Assembly (NCBI RefSeq): GCF_003171515.1
Contig: NC_089395.1
Coordinates: forward strand, 2,993,013 to 3,057,012
Reading direction: 5' to 3'
Length of the DNA stretch: 64,000 bases
Origin: Pyrenophora tritici-repentis
Lineage: Eukaryota; Ascomycota; Dothideomycetes; Pleosporales; Pleosporaceae
This document shows positions 20,311 to 32,707 of this stretch, piece after piece. The first letter of the stretch is position 1. Each line of letters begins with the position of its first letter. The notes below the pieces were generated by a model. The model did no database searches. It saw nothing but the letters and a program-made list of their open reading frames with translations, and had not been told where the DNA came from. Position numbers and translations under genes: made by a program.

Positions 20311-23041
20311 CAGTGATCGGAATGGTCTGGTCTGGTCTGGTCTGAGGGTACAGACCAGACCAGACCAGGTGCTTACATAAGGACCGGTCCGACCAGACCG
20401 GTCCGACCAACAAGACCGCCAAGAATGAGGCTGAAGCAAAGAAGGAAGCCGAGGAAATGTGTTTTACTACTGACTGTCAATCTAGTCGTCTTCGTTCTCA
20501 CTATCCTCGATATCGCTGTTCCCCTCAGCTTGGGGCTTTCCATACCAGGCCCGGAGACACTCGCACGCTTCTATAATATCTGCCTTCAGCCTACCACGGC
20601 GATCGACGATAGTAAGCTTCGCGCTACTAAAAAGACGTTCGCATTCATCCGACATAGGCGAGATCGCAAACATGTCTAGAGCGAAGCGAGCGAGATCTCG
20701 TTGGGAGTCGTAGCGAGATAGCCAGTACGCAATAGCCTCATTGCAACCTGCCTCTTCGTTATGAAGCCGGTCAGTAGAGATGTATTGTTCATACAAATCA
20801 GTTGTAGAAACTGGAGCGTCTATTCGAATGCGCTTATGTTCCCGCTGGCGATCAAATGCTGGGTCAGGATCTCTCTCCTTCCTGGCTGGTGGTGGCAGCA
20901 TCTCGACAGGGTACCTTCCCTTATACTCTGTCTCCCAGAGATGCTTCACCGCTAATTGTGCGTTTTCAAACCACCTCTTCTTCTCTTCGTCGCCATGAAG
21001 AACCCACTCTTGCCTGAACCATCCCCACTTGCGATATGGATCAAGGATTTGAGCCGCATAATATGCCGGTGGAAGGTCAGTATCTTCAGGGAATCGATTT
21101 TGCCAATTCAGCTGCTGATTGTTATAGTACTCAACGCACTTTAACCAAGCAGCATCAGCGCAGCCTTGAAGGTACTTCCATGTAAAGTTGTTATCGTCCT
21201 CAGTGTGGATGTCGTGGTAGTGATCCTTCGTCTCGCTTATCTCCCGGAGAAGGCAGTCCAAAGTTGAAAACCAGTCCGCAAGTGACGTCTTCTTACCTTC
21301 AGAAAGCAAAGTTGCAGCATAGAAGTCTTTGAGAGCGAGTTCAATCTTTTCAAGCTCAAACCAGTGCTGTCCATCAAGCTTAAAGTTCGCGATCCCTACG
21401 GAGCCCTTTCCAGGTACATGACGAGCCGAGAAGAGCTCTAAACGTTCTCGAACATTTAATGCACGTGTAATCGAATAAAACCATGAGTTCCAGCGGGTCG
21501 AGTTGTTCTGGATAAGCTCAAGCCCGTCGAATTGCGAAAGATCTCCGCCGATAATAATTGTAGCAAACTCCTCACGCCGTTGTGGAGTAAGCCTGATGTA
21601 TCGCACCAGGTTGTGAAGACGACCCAAACATCCGAACTTCTTCCAGAGCTCTTCCACCTTCGTATAGTCGCCACGTTGATGATGCTTCTCCAGCTTCGCA
21701 AGATACTTCTCACAGTTTCGCCCCATAAGGAACGCCTGGCAACAGAGGTTGATGACATGGCCCAAGCAACGCAGCCGGCGATGACGACGTTGTTTTGACT
21801 TCATCCATGGGCAGAGATCCTTGAGTATAAACTCAACAGCGGTATCATTTGCCGAGGCATTATCCAGCATAAAGTATCCAATCTGATCTCCGCTAATGTC
21901 GTATTCTTCCAGCAATTCAAGGACCACCGATCCAAGATTCTCTCCAGTATGTTCGCCGTATATACGTCGCATACCTAAAGCGGTAACACGTCGCATGCCG
22001 GTAGTATCAATCCACATAGCGACGACGCCTAGGATAGCGTAAGGGTTTGGTGAAGTCCAGAGATCAAAGGAGATAGAGATCCTACTCCGTGAATGGTGTA
22101 GGTCCTCCCTAAGCTGTTGCTTCTTCGATATGAATGCATTCATTACCCAGCTTCGGATAGTCTTCGCAGCCTTCGGGAGGTGGTTGAGTAGTGCCGGATT
22201 TAAAAAGAGGAGTAGTTCACGAAAGTACTGGTTCTCTAATTGAAAGAAGGCGATATGGCAGTACACAATCCAACGAATTAGAAGCTCTTTAAACTTCTCT
22301 ACTGACTCCTTCTAGAAAAAGGTGCTGGAAGCAGCCCCATCCTTTTGCTGGTCGATTATAGACTTCCGTACAGAACCCTTTCGCTTGATGCCACTCTGGG
22401 GATCAATCTGGTGCTTCTGTTCCAGGTGATTCCGGATCCTAGAAGTGCCATTGATGACAAACAACTCTTGCTTGCTCTTCCCAACCCTGCACTCATGGCA
22501 GTAATACACCTCTTTCTTATCGCTATCTCGAATGTATTGGAGTCCGTACTTCCAGATGTGTGATGTACCTTGACGGAAATCCTTCCTTGCAATTATTGCA
22601 CGTTTCACGTACGTGATACCGCCCTGCACGAACTCATCTGGAGATTCGTGATATTGAATAGGAGTGGGTGATAGTATAGGGGTGGGTGATGACGTGGGGA
22701 TAGGAGATGGAGTAAGAGACGTTAAATCTAGTCTTATAATATTCGATGGGGACGGTGAGGTTGGTGTTGAAGGCTCCATAACAATAGTATATAAGTAGGT
22801 TGTTAAGGACTTGATTGTTCTATGTAAGTAGAAGACTTACCTTGATCTTAATGACTCATATTGTGCTAAATTTTCTGGCTAGATTAGTCTAAGATCTAGT
22901 CACGTGGACCTATTTATAGCCGGACCGGTCCGATCATCTAGACCGGTCCGACCACGGTCTCAAAAAATCGCCAGACCAGACCAAGTCTTGGCGGTCTAGA
23001 CCAGACCAAGACCAAGTCAGACCAGACCATTCCGATCACTG
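20311..23041 (-). mobile_element. hAT element, family 2, copy B
   Basis: 2731 bp with the same terminal repeats as copy A in the opposite orientation. Perfect 8 bp duplication GGACAGCG (20303-20310 and 23042-23049). The unfilled site is visible at about 49802-49812 in the second copy of the segment. Confidence 0.94.
20482..22779 (-). pseudogene. hAT transposase, copy B, one nonsense mutation
   Basis: Colinear with the intact 765-residue protein at 32878-35175, except that the tryptophan codon TGG in FFWKES is TAG (22312-22314), a G-to-A change. This splits the frame into a zinc-finger piece (22312-22779) and a catalytic piece (open from ATG 22266). Probably inactive. Confidence 0.9.
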
Positions 23042-25168
23042 GGACAGCGCAAGCAGCGAGGACAACGAGGACAGCGAGGACAGTGAAAGTAGGAGAGTAG
23101 CAGTAGCAATAGCAGTAGCCGGAGGTGTATATAAGGTGTAGGAGGTAAGAGGTAGAAGTAAGGATATTATAAGCAGCAAGGATAGCAGGGGCAGAAGCGG
23201 CAACAGGTGCAGGGGTAGTAGGAGTAGTAATAAGAATATTAAGAGCAGTGCAAGTTATAAGGACAGGGGACAAAGTAAGGACAGCAGAGATAGTAAGAGT
23301 ATCAGGAGCAGGGAGAGCAGAAGCCGTAGGATTAATAGCGAAGATATTAAGAGCAGCAAGGAAATCGAAAGCAGCGAGGGTAGTAGGAGCAGCGACAAGA
23401 TGAGGCGTAGCGGCCGCCGAAACCGCAGTTACCGCAGGTGGAGGAGGCGTAGGAGGTAAGGGGCAGAAGAGAGCAGCACAGTCCGCAACAATCAATTAAG
23501 TGGGTCCTAGAAGGTTCAGATTGGATTGATTGATTACCGCTTTAAGCCTAGTAGTTACCTATAGGAGTTTAAGCCCTACCTAGATAGGTAAGTGGGTCTA
23601 GGAGAGTGACCGGATTGAATTGATTGTTGCGGAGTCTAGAGAGCAGTAGAGACAGCGGGAACAGCGGGGAAAGGGAGAGCAGCAAGAAGGACGGGGATAG
23701 TAGAGATAGAGGAAGTGGCGAGAGCAGAAGCAGTAATAGGGAGGATTGCGGAATGCGGAGGAGTAAGAGCGGCAGGAGTAAGAGTAGCAAGAGCAGGACG
23801 TAGAAGTAAGAGCCGTAGGAGCAGGAGCAGTAAGAATAGCAGGAGTAGCAAGGGTAGGAGCTTTAAAGGCGGCAGCAACGAGGGTGTTACAAGCAGCGAA
23901 AATAGTAGGAGCAGGGAGAGCGGTCGCAGTGAGGATAGCGATAGAAGCGAGGTTGGCGACAGCAGGGACAGTAGTAGTAGCAAGAATAGCGAGAGTAGCG
24001 AGAGCAATAGCAGTGAGAGCTAGAGCATTAAGAGTAGCAGCAATAAGAGCAGTAACCGTAGGAGTAGGCGCATTAAGAGTAAAAGCTGCAGGAGTAAGAG
24101 CAGTAAGGGCGGAAATAGTAGGAGCGTAATTAGCGAGAGCAGGAGCAGCGAGGACAGCAGGAGCAGCTGGAATGGCGAGAGCAGCAAGGACGGAGTGGAT
24201 AGCAAGAATAGGAAGCGTAGGGGCCGCAGTGGCGATATTTGTAGAAGCGGCAGTAAACACAGGTGTAGTAGTAGCCGTAGGAGTAATAACGAGCATGTTA
24301 AAAGCAGCAAGGACGGCAGGAACAGCGGGAGTTGCAATAGTAGAACCCGTAACCGTAATTGAATAGACAGTAAGAGTGATAGTCGCGATAGAAGGAAAAG
24401 CTACAAGAATAGCAGCCGTAGCCGTGGTAGAAGCAAGAGTAATTATAATAGAGGCAAAGATAGTAACAGTAGTAAGAGTAATAAGCACAGTAAGGGTACG
24501 GTAAGAGCAAAAGTTTAAAGAAGAGTTATTTATAATAAAAATAAGTATGCAGGTATAAAGCAAAGAAAAGAAAGATTCGAAAAGAGAGAGTACAAAGTGG
24601 GTGAGATTCATAATCGATAGATAAGGTAGGTAAAACAGGTATAGTTTGTAGTATAGATTAGATAGTGTTTGAGAAAGAAATCAAGCATAGAATCAAGTAG
24701 GATTCAAGGATTAGGATTGTAGTAGAAGACAGAGAAAGTTGTTAGGAATACATTAATAAGAAGATAGAAGAAAAGATTAAGTTTATATAAAAGTAGAGTA
24801 ATAAGAAGAAGATATAAATAAAAAAGATATAAGAGATTATGTTTCAATAATATTAAAAAGAGATGTTAGAAAAGAAAGAAGAATAAAAAAAACCCGATAT
24901 AATTTAAGAGGAGTATAGTAGAGGGAATAGAAGATAGGTAGAAGAAGAAAGAGAGAGAAAGATAAGGAAGTTTATAGAGAAGGACATAAGAAGCAAAAGA
25001 TAAAGAGAAAGAAGGAGAAGTAAAGAAAATAGAAAGAGAAGTAAAGAAAAATATAGAGCAAGTAAAGAGAGAGTAGCAAGAACAGCAGTAGTAATAAGGA
25101 TAAGGATAGAGTTAAGGTACAGTACAATAATGCATAGTGGGTATTTAAGCAACAGTAGTAAGACGAGG
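23042..25168. repeat. purine-rich subtelomeric segment, copy 1
   Basis: Plus strand dominated by AGCAGCGAGGAC- and GTAGTAAGAGC-like short units with weak three-base periodicity. The same sequence returns at about 49805-51930. Long Leu/Ala/Thr-rich open frames occur on the minus strand, but they are a consequence of the missing stop triplets in such repeats, with no domain sequence. Interrupted by the MITE at 23477. Confidence 0.8.
23477..23638. mobile_element. 162 bp hAT-type MITE (type 1), copy a
   Basis: Starts CACAGTCCGCAACAATC and ends GATTGTTGCGGAGTCTA, imperfect inverted ends. It is flanked by the 8 bp duplication GAGAGCAG (23469-23476 and 23639-23646). The second segment copy has the empty site at about 50409-50420. 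Nearly identical to 46245-46406. Confidence 0.92.
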
Positions 25169-25178
25169 CAGGCCGTGT

Positions 25179-25344
25179 CATGGATCAAACCCGCGACCTC
25201 TAGTAAGCGAGGTGGCCCGTGCGCCTTAAGCGAAGGCCACAGCCGAACACCAAAGTTCGACCCGCGCAGGTCTTCGAACCTGCACGCAATATCTCACTTA
25301 GTACTTAATACAGATACGGTCATCTCAACTATTGACGTCCCTCA
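25179..25344 (-). mobile_element. tRNA-like SINE insertion
   Basis: A 166 bp insertion relative to the second segment copy (51947 region). It is flanked by the direct repeat CAGGCCGTGT (25169-25178 and 25345-25354). On the minus strand it holds a box A-like stretch GTGGCCTTCGCTTAAGGCGC (25221-25240) and, some 30 nt further, a box B-like GGTTTGATCC (25182-25191), as in a leucine- or serine-type tRNA. The tRNA-like part lies towards the 3' end of the transcript sense rather than the 5' end, which is unusual for a SINE, so the class is tentative. The insertion itself is certain. Confidence 0.6.
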
Positions 25345-25354
25345 CAGGCCGTGT

Positions 25355-25636
25355 TGGACGTGCATACAGTAGGTAGAGTTTAAGTTTACCGACGCAGAAT
25401 AGTGATAGAGGTATATAGGGTAGTAGATAATGCGATGCGGTATATAGACGGCGGTAGGCGAAGGACAGAGCCGACACAAGATACAATAGTATTAGAGAAC
25501 TAAGAGGCAGTAGGCAAAGGAGATAGTTGAAGAAGTATTTAGGTTGTGTTTAGTATAGCGAATGGTATAACGTGTGTATACAAGCAATAAGAAGATAATA
25601 GATACGGAGGAGATTAGACAGCAGATATAAAAGATT
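25355..25636. other. degenerate subtelomeric sequence, no gene
   Basis: Purine-rich low-complexity sequence shared with 51957-52235 in the second copy. No coding features recognised. Confidence 0.6.
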
Positions 25637-25873
25637 TATTGGAACAAGGTCTCCTCTGGTGGTATGACTACCATAGGGAACCGAGTAGAGGTATGTTAGG
25701 TCACCACGTATTGGATTGAACTACACTAAGAGCTGTTGTTCTGTCTTCTTATTATCATGATGATCTGGGGATTTACATGACAGATCATCATTCCGCGTCG
25801 GTCCTTCTGCTCGGGCTTACTTCCACGAGCCTCATCCCCGCCGACCTGGACTGAACCTTACATCTTCTCAACA
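25637..25873 (-). mobile_element. 237 bp insertion, probable solo LTR
   Basis: Absent from the second copy (about 52231-52236). Flanked by the 5 bp duplication AGATT (25632-25636 and 25874-25878). On the minus strand it begins TGTTGAGAAG, a common copia LTR start, and ends CCAATA. The 5 bp duplication fits LTR retrotransposon integration. No second LTR or internal region is present. Confidence 0.7.
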
Positions 25874-25878
25874 AGATT

Positions 25879-26198
25879 GTTAGTTTCGAGGGTATTTATA
25901 GTAAGGTTGTTAGGATTAGTATAGGGAAGCAAGAATAGAGTAGCATAGGGATAGATAGGAGGTTAGTAGAACAGAGAGTTAAAGTAAATTTAATAGAGGG
26001 ATTCGTAAGACAGTTTTAGAGCAAGTAGGGGTTAGGGTGTACAGAAACGAATAGGTTAATAAGAGAGTTTTATTAGAGTCAGCCGTTTATAATAGAGGAG
26101 AACAATAAACAACAGAGGTTATTGCAGAGAAGGGTATAGGCCGAGGTAAAGGGAAGAAGAGAGAAGATATAGTGGCAATAGGAAAAGTTTCCGAGTTA
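25879..26198. other. degenerate subtelomeric sequence, no gene
   Basis: Same as 52237-52555 in the second copy, where it runs on without the pogo element. No gene recognised. Confidence 0.6.
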
Positions 26199-28052
26199 AC
26201 ATGATCCATGGGCGAGCGGCGCACACGGGCGAGCGGCGCACCCCACCAACTTTACTCACCTTACTGATCTTAATCTACAATGGCTCAACGCAGCGCTACT
26301 CAATTACTATCAAATGAAGCAGATATTCAGCTTGCTATCTCATCTATTAATGCGCACCAGATCCAAGGTACCCGTACTGCTGCAGTAGTCTACAACGTAG
26401 CCGAAACAACGCTCCGCCGCCGACGCGCTGGTATACCTGCCCGACGCGATTGCCCGCCCAACTCAAGGAAGCTTACCCAGAGAGAAGAGGAGGTGATTAT
26501 TAGCTATATACTTCAGCTAGATCTGCGTGGATTTGCGCCTACCTACACAGCTGTACGTGATATGGCTGATAAGCTGCTGGCTGCGCGTGGTGGAGAGCAG
26601 GTTGGAGTCAACTGGCCATCTACCTTTGTTAAGCGTACAGACAGTCTTCGGACGTGTTTCAACCAAGCGTACGATAGGCAGAGAGCTCTTTGTGAGGATG
26701 CAACATTAATAAAGAGGTGGTTTAAGCTTGTAGAAGAGACAAAGGCTGAGCTAGGTATCTGCGATGAGGACGTCTACAACTTTGATGAAGCTGGCTTTAT
26801 GATGGGCAAGATTACAACGCAGCTAGTTATAACAGGAGCAGAGAGGAGAGGCAGGCCGAAGAGTATTCAGCCAGGCAATCGCGAGTGGGTAACGCTGATC
26901 GCTGCTATCAGCGCTGCTGGCTGGTCAGTCCCACCGTTCCTCATCTTCGCTGGCCAGTACTACCTATCAGCCTGGTATAAGGAAGCTGAGATCCCACGCG
27001 ACTGGGCGATCGCAGTCAGCGATAATGGCTGGACGAATAATGAGCTTGGAGTTGAGTGGCTAAAGCACTTCAACGCTCACACGCAGGCTCGTAGTGTAGG
27101 CGCGCGTCGCCTGCTTATTATTGATGGCCATAAGAGCCACCAATCTCTAGAGTTCCAGGAGCTCTGCAAGGAGAACAATATCCATACGCTCTGTATGCCT
27201 CCTCACTCATCTCACCTACTCCAGCCACTTGATGTTGGCTGCTTCTCGCCATTGAAGCGCGCGTACAGCCGTGAGGTGGAGAGCCTTATGCGCAACCACA
27301 TCAACCACATCACCAAGCTAGAGTTTCTGCCAGCGTTCAAGGCAGCATTTGATCAAGCGTTCACGCCAGCCAATATCTGCTCAGCCTTCCGCGGCGCAGG
27401 CCTTGTTCCTCTACAACCAGAGGCTGTTCTATCAAAGGTAGATGTACAACTGCGTACACCTACTCCTCCAGCAGCTCTGCCAGAGGCTCCCTGGGTAGCT
27501 CAAACGCCGAGCAACGCGCGTGAGCTTGAGGCTCAGTCAAGCCTAATACGTGAGCGCGTGCGCCAGCACAAGAGCTCATCACCAGCTTCAATTATTATGG
27601 CGATTGACCAGCTAAAGAAGGGCGCCGAGGTGATGATGCTCTCTGCTGAGCTGATGCGCGATCGGATCTCTAGTCTTGAGAAGGCCAATAGCGCAGCCTC
27701 AGAGCGTAGGCGGCGCTCTAAAAGGCGTATACAGAAGCATGGAGTACTCACAAAGGGAGCTGGAGAGGATATACTGGCTCAAAATGAGGCTGACCAGCAG
27801 ATTGCTCATGAAGAGCGTCAAGGAGGAGCGCGATCAGGCCTCAGCCAGCGGGCTCAAAGGCGCTGCACTAGGTGCAAGGAGACTGGGCACAACTCGCGCA
27901 CATGCAAGACTGATACTATTAATATAGAGTAATCTACTGTATCAATATCTAGCAATAATATTATCGCGTTGTTGAGATGCATCGCTTTAAAGTTGCAAAA
28001 GTTGGTGGGGTGCGCCGCTCGCCCGTGTGCGCCGCTCGCCCATGGATCATGT
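26199..28052 (+). mobile_element. complete Fot1/pogo-type DNA transposon
   Basis: 1854 bp. Long perfect terminal inverted repeats (about 54 bp) start ACATGATCCATGGGCG and contain a tandem GGGCGAGCGGCGCAC duplication. Flanked by TA on each side (26197-26198, 28053-28054). The second segment copy keeps the single TA (about 52555), an exact empty site. The intact transposase and identical ends suggest recent activity. Confidence 0.95.
26280..27932 (+). CDS. Fot1/pogo-type DDE transposase
   Basis: 550 residues without introns, starting about 80 bp inside the element. The N-terminus has a psq helix-turn-helix ([16 protein letters not shown]), followed by a Tc5-like DNA-binding segment ([10 protein letters not shown]). 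The catalytic triad follows the DD35D spacing: D169 ([11 protein letters not shown]), D282 (IIDGHKSH), D318 (HLLQPLDVG). The hallmark [12 protein letters not shown] is also present. The C-terminus carries a CCHC knuckle ([14 protein letters not shown]), which some elements of this group have. No stop or frameshift. It acts in the nucleus on TA target sites. Confidence 0.95.
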   Translation: MAQRSATQLLSNEADIQLAISSINAHQIQGTRTAAVVYNVAETTLRRRRAGIPARRDCPPNSRKLTQREEEVIISYILQLDLRGFAPTYTAVRDMADKLLAARGGEQVGVNWPSTFVKRTDSLRTCFNQAYDRQRALCEDATLIKRWFKLVEETKAELGICDEDVYNFDEAGFMMGKITTQLVITGAERRGRPKSIQPGNREWVTLIAAISAAGWSVPPFLIFAGQYYLSAWYKEAEIPRDWAIAVSDNGWTNNELGVEWLKHFNAHTQARSVGARRLLIIDGHKSHQSLEFQELCKENNIHTLCMPPHSSHLLQPLDVGCFSPLKRAYSREVESLMRNHINHITKLEFLPAFKAAFDQAFTPANICSAFRGAGLVPLQPEAVLSKVDVQLRTPTPPAALPEAPWVAQTPSNARELEAQSSLIRERVRQHKSSSPASIIMAIDQLKKGAEVMMLSAELMRDRISSLEKANSAASERRRRSKRRIQKHGVLTKGAGEDILAQNEADQQIAHEERQGGARSGLSQRAQRRCTRCKETGHNSRTCKTDTINIE

Positions 28053-28530
28053 TAGGGTATTTAGTAGATGTTATATAGATTAAGTGATAAAAGGGAGTAA
28101 ATTAGATTAAAAATAAGGAGAGATAGAAATAGATGAAGAGGAAAGGAAAGAAGAGAGAGGAACAGAAGAGAGAGAGGGGAAGGATGGATGTGGTGGAGAG
28201 GAGAGATGAGGAGGGGCAGGGAGGGTTGGAGCAGCAGGAGCAGGAGCAGGAGCGACAAGGCGGGTGGCGGAGGTGAATACAGCAGCGGCAACAGGAGTTT
28301 AGGGAGGTAGAGTAGTGAGGTAGGGAATTAGGATGGTAGGGGAATGGATAGGGAATATGCAAAGGGGCGGATAATGGGCGAAGCGAGGAAAATATAGGGA
28401 GATGTTGGTGAGGGGAGGGGGGAAGTGTAAAAGAAGCGATTACGATTGTTTTAGAGCCGATTCAGTTTAAGGGTTATTAGGGGTGTTTTTGGTGGGAGGT
28501 AGAGTAGGAAAGGAATTGTTAGGGGCGGTA
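28053..28530 (+). pseudogene. decayed C-terminal piece of a telomere-linked helicase, copy 1
   Basis: 28230-28315 follows the helicase at about 47870-47945 (GCAGCGGCAACAGGAGTT against GCAGCGGCAGCAGGAGTT). 28435-28525 follows 48085-48180 (shared GTTATT and TGTTTTTGGTG islands). No open frame remains and pyrimidines have been lost. The same piece is at about 52555-53035. Confidence 0.7.
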
Positions 28531-30014
28531 TTATTATTATATTATTATATTTCCATTAGAGTCCTGTATCAGTCGGTGACTATGTAGGACTTTGGCTAAG
28601 CCGTTCTATGTATGATGGTCGTTGTGGAGTTTCTATGGGTCTTGTACAATTTGGGTGGTGTTTTGCGTACTCCAATTTCAGAGCTAGTCTTCCATTGGCG
28701 CGGGTGCTAAAGAGCAGTGTGGTGAATAGAAAGAGATGTAGCAGCGGGCTCTTTTAGATAAGGAAATATTGTTTTTGTAGTTTTATACAGTGTCTGTCTG
28801 TTCGGTGGTTTGCCCAAGGTGCCATTTTCTCGTGCCAATCCTAGTACTTGCAATAAAGGCTAGAGTAGCTTTGATGCCTGTCTTTGTTTGGAGGAGGAGT
28901 GGGAGGGTGATGGGTCTGTGTGGTATTGCTTCTTTGAGTGTATTTCGATGTGTTTTGTACTGTTTGCAATCTAGAAGTAGATGCTGTGGTGTTTGTGGTT
29001 TGTAGCATATACATAGATTGCAGTCTCTCTTGTTGAATCTCTTAAGGTAGGAGTTGAAGTATCCATGTCCTAGCTTGAGTGAGTAGAACGCGCTCGAGAT
29101 TTCTCTTGGTGTTCCCTTCGGGACTTTGATTGTTGTATGTGTGTTGAGCTTGAAGATCCTTGAGTAGGAGCTTCTGTTTTTGGTGGGCCTGTCGGTATAC
29201 CTCTTGTACTCCATCAGTTGTTCTGTTTTTTGTATTTTGTTGATTTCTGTGCCTAAGTAGGCTAGGCTCGCTGTGGTCGATGTTGTTGGTCTCTCTTTAG
29301 CTGCTTCCTTTGCTAGCGTGTCGGCTTTTTCGTTGCCCTTGACGTCGTTATGTCCTGGGGCCCACTGCAGGTGGATCGATGCTTTCTTTGTCGTTATTCT
29401 CTTTGCAGCTCTGATGCATCTTAGTAGCCACTGTTGTCCGGGTTGTCCGATAGGTTGTTAAGCCTATGGATTGCTGCTTGGTTGTCTGCGTATACGTAGA
29501 TCTCTTGGCCTTCTTGTGCCACTGTAGCCGCGTGTTCAAATGCCTGTGCTATCCCCTCTAGTTCACCGTTGTAGACTAGTTGGGAGCATCCAATGTTTGT
29601 CTTTTGAGAAAAGGTTTCTTCGTGGGTGGAGCTGTACGCTACTACACCTACGCCGATCCCTATTCCCTTGTCGTGTTGTGAGGCATCTGAGTAGATTGCG
29701 GTGAAGTTATCTCCGCTCCTTGATAGGATATAATCCGTGTGTGCAATTGCCTCTTCCTCTTTGCTCTTTTTTGATACAGTAACCTTGTAGTTAAGACTTT
29801 CCCATGGTCTGAACCTATATGGGATTATCTTTTCTACGCTATTGTTGTCTCTCTCTGGGATTGACTTAACAATAGTGTATAGTTGTCTATGCTGGTTTGG
29901 CTTTTTGTAGCTAGCTTTGTCTGTATTTGTGATCCTTGTAATTGCTTTCTGGATTGGGTGGTTGCTGGATAGCTGGTGTGCTCTAGACGCATACTTTCGG
30001 TTGTTGGTGTTGAG

Positions 30015-30142
30015 CAGACTCCGCAACAATCAATCGGATCGGCATGATTGATTCCTATCTAGGTTAAAGGCTGCCTAATGAAGTAATTCTTTAACCTATA
30101 TAGGAATCAATCATGTCAATCGATTGATTGTTGCGGAGTCTG
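30015..30142. mobile_element. 128 bp hAT-type MITE (type 2), copy a
   Basis: Perfect inverted ends CAGACTCCGCAACAATCAAT. 8 bp duplication GTGTTGAG (30007-30014 and 30143-30150). The intact LINE at about 55187-55200 has the empty site. Near-identical to 45034-45161. Confidence 0.95.
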
Positions 30143-32707
30143 GTGTTGAGTCTAATTGCAGGTGACGTAAGTCCGGATTCAATGCTTGTTGGTAGGGATG
30201 GTGACGTTCTAAACACTCCAATTATCTTTCTACACGCCAGGTTGTGCAGTGATTGTAGGAGGCTAGTGGCGTAGCTTTGGTTCTTCCAGTATATTTGTGA
30301 TCCGTAGTCTGCAACGCTTGTGACGCATGCTAGGTATAGTTGTCGTACTGCTTTTGGGGAGAGTCCTCTTTCGATGTTGGCTAGTCTCCCTAGTCTATAG
30401 AATGCTTTCCTTGCTTGGCTTACGCGTGTAGCAATATGTTCCTTGAAGGACAGTCTATTGTCTATGTGGATACCTAGCCATTTGATTGTGTCTTTCGGTT
30501 CTACAATGGTGTTGTCTGGAAGCTGTAGGCTTCTCTCTTTTCTCTCTTTCTTGGCGGTAAAGTGGATGAGCTCTGTCTTAGCTATATCGAACATAATCGC
30601 TAAGTTTTTCCCTCGGTGAGATAGTAGGCGGACTTGCTGTTCTAGTATTTTGACATTTTTCTTTAGCGATGTTGAGGATGTCGATAGAGATAGGTCGTCA
30701 ATATAGGATAGGTTGAAGCTTTGTAGTCCTGGGAAGAGGTCTCTGGTGTAGATAAGAAAGAAGATTGGAGACACTGGGCTGCCTTGAGGTATCCCAGCTA
30801 TTATCTCGGAGAATTCTTGTGTCTTATTGTCGAAGGAGAGTCTTAGCGATCTGTTTGAGAAGAAGGATTTTGTCCAAGCGATAAGACTAATTGGAAGGCC
30901 TAGCTTCTTAAGCGTTCGCAGGAATTGATTGTGTGAGACGTGGTCAAATGCTCCCTTTACGTCTAGGAAGATAGTTGATGTTATTTGGCCTTTCTGTTTC
31001 TGGTGCTGAATTTGGTCGATGAGTAGCATAGCTGCATCTATTGCAGATTTCTTGAGTCTACCCCAATTTGGGTTGGGTGTAGTAGCTCTGTGATTTCTGC
31101 TAGATTGCTCAGCCTACTTGCGGTGATCCTCTCGTTAATCTTTCCTAAACAGCTTAATAGAGTGATAACTCTGTAGGCTTTTGGGATTGAATAGTCTGGT
31201 TTTGATGCCTTTTTAAGAACAGCTCCTGTAGCTTGTTTCCAGCATTTTGGGTGGTATCCATAGTTGAATAGGAGTGAGAAAGCTCTAAACATTGTTTGCG
31301 GTTGAGCTTTGTACGCGGCTGTGATTATGTCTTGTGTTATTGCATCTGGTCCTGGGGTGCTACTTTTGACTTGACTTGAGCATGCTCGTTCTAGTTCAGT
31401 CGTGGATAGTGCTGGCCAATCCCATCTCTTTTCCTGGTAGTTGGTGAATGTGGGCGCTTCGGTTATGGGCGGTGGTGGGAATAGCGTGTTGCGGAACGCT
31501 TGGCATTTCTTGTCGAATGATGTTTCTCCTTGTATAGGTGGAATTCTTTCGACTTTGTTATCCTTTGTATATGCCATGGCTTTGTAGATTGACTGCGGGT
31601 CTTCCTTCTCTAGGAATTCATTCCAGTGTTTCCTTTTAGCGTCTTTGATTGCCTTGTTGTAGGTGTTTCGTGCACGTAGGAAGTCTCTTTTCTCTAGGTA
31701 GGCGTCGTGTATCGCAGTAGTTTCGAGCTTTTCTTTAAAAATCCTTCTATAGTGGGAAGTGTCTTGTCGTAGCTTTGTCAGCTCTTTGTTCCACCAAGCT
31801 TTTGGTTTTGGACCAAGTCTAGTGATAGGGATAGCTTTGTTTGCTGCAGTTTGGATTGCTTGAGTTATTGCTTTACCAATCTCTTCTAGCTGTTGCTCTA
31901 GCTCTGTATTGTTGCCGAGGAGGAGGTCCATTAAGTCTGCCTTTCTTGGATCACTGATCTGGTCCATATCTTGCAAGGTTTGACTGTTTTGGATTGCCGT
32001 TTCTAGTTCTTTGTTGAAGGTGTCCCAGTTAGCCTTTGCAGTATTAAATCTGGGTTGGTTTGTCGGGTTTTCTACAAGGTCTGCGTTTGTTTGGATGGAG
32101 AATAGGAGGCCGTAGTGATCTGATCCAGTTTCAGGTATAGTCTGCCAGTCCGTAGCTTTGCTAGCCAAGTCTGGAGTGACAAGTGAGAGGTCTAGGACTG
32201 TTTCTCTAGATAGGTGTGGTCTGAAGAATGTGCCTACTCCTGGTGTGTTTAGGAGCTCTAGATCTTGTTCTTCAATCCAGTCAATAAATGGCTGTGCTCC
32301 TTGGCTCGTCGTTGGGCATAGCGGGTCCCACAATGGATGGTGCTCGTTGCTATCTAGTACTAAAATAGAACTTGGCGGAAGCTTAGTGTTAAGTATAGCT
32401 CTGGGCAGTGTTTTTTCCCCTTCGGCGTTTGTTTGGTTGTATACGTTAAATAGGTTAAATTGGAAATTAGAACCTTTTATTGTAATAGCCATTGCGTCTG
32501 GGTCTATTTTGAAGTCGTTTTGGGTGAATGTCTCTGCTTCTAGTGTTCTAGATATATAAAATAGAACCCTAGGGCGGACGGGTAGGTTTGTTACTGGTAA
32601 GATCTGGATAAACGCAGTGTGATTTATGGATCTTGCTGTTGCGTAGTTGTCGTTGGTAGTTAGCCATGGCTCTTGAATTGCAATTATATCAGCTTTAAGT
32701 TCAACTC

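Noticed and set aside
22938..24611. Long minus-strand open frames (185 and 337 codons) rich in Leu, Ala, Thr
   Set aside because: They lie in purine-rich repeats where stop triplets are rare on one strand. The translations are low complexity without domains, and the second copy shows frame-breaking differences. Same for 48409-51384.
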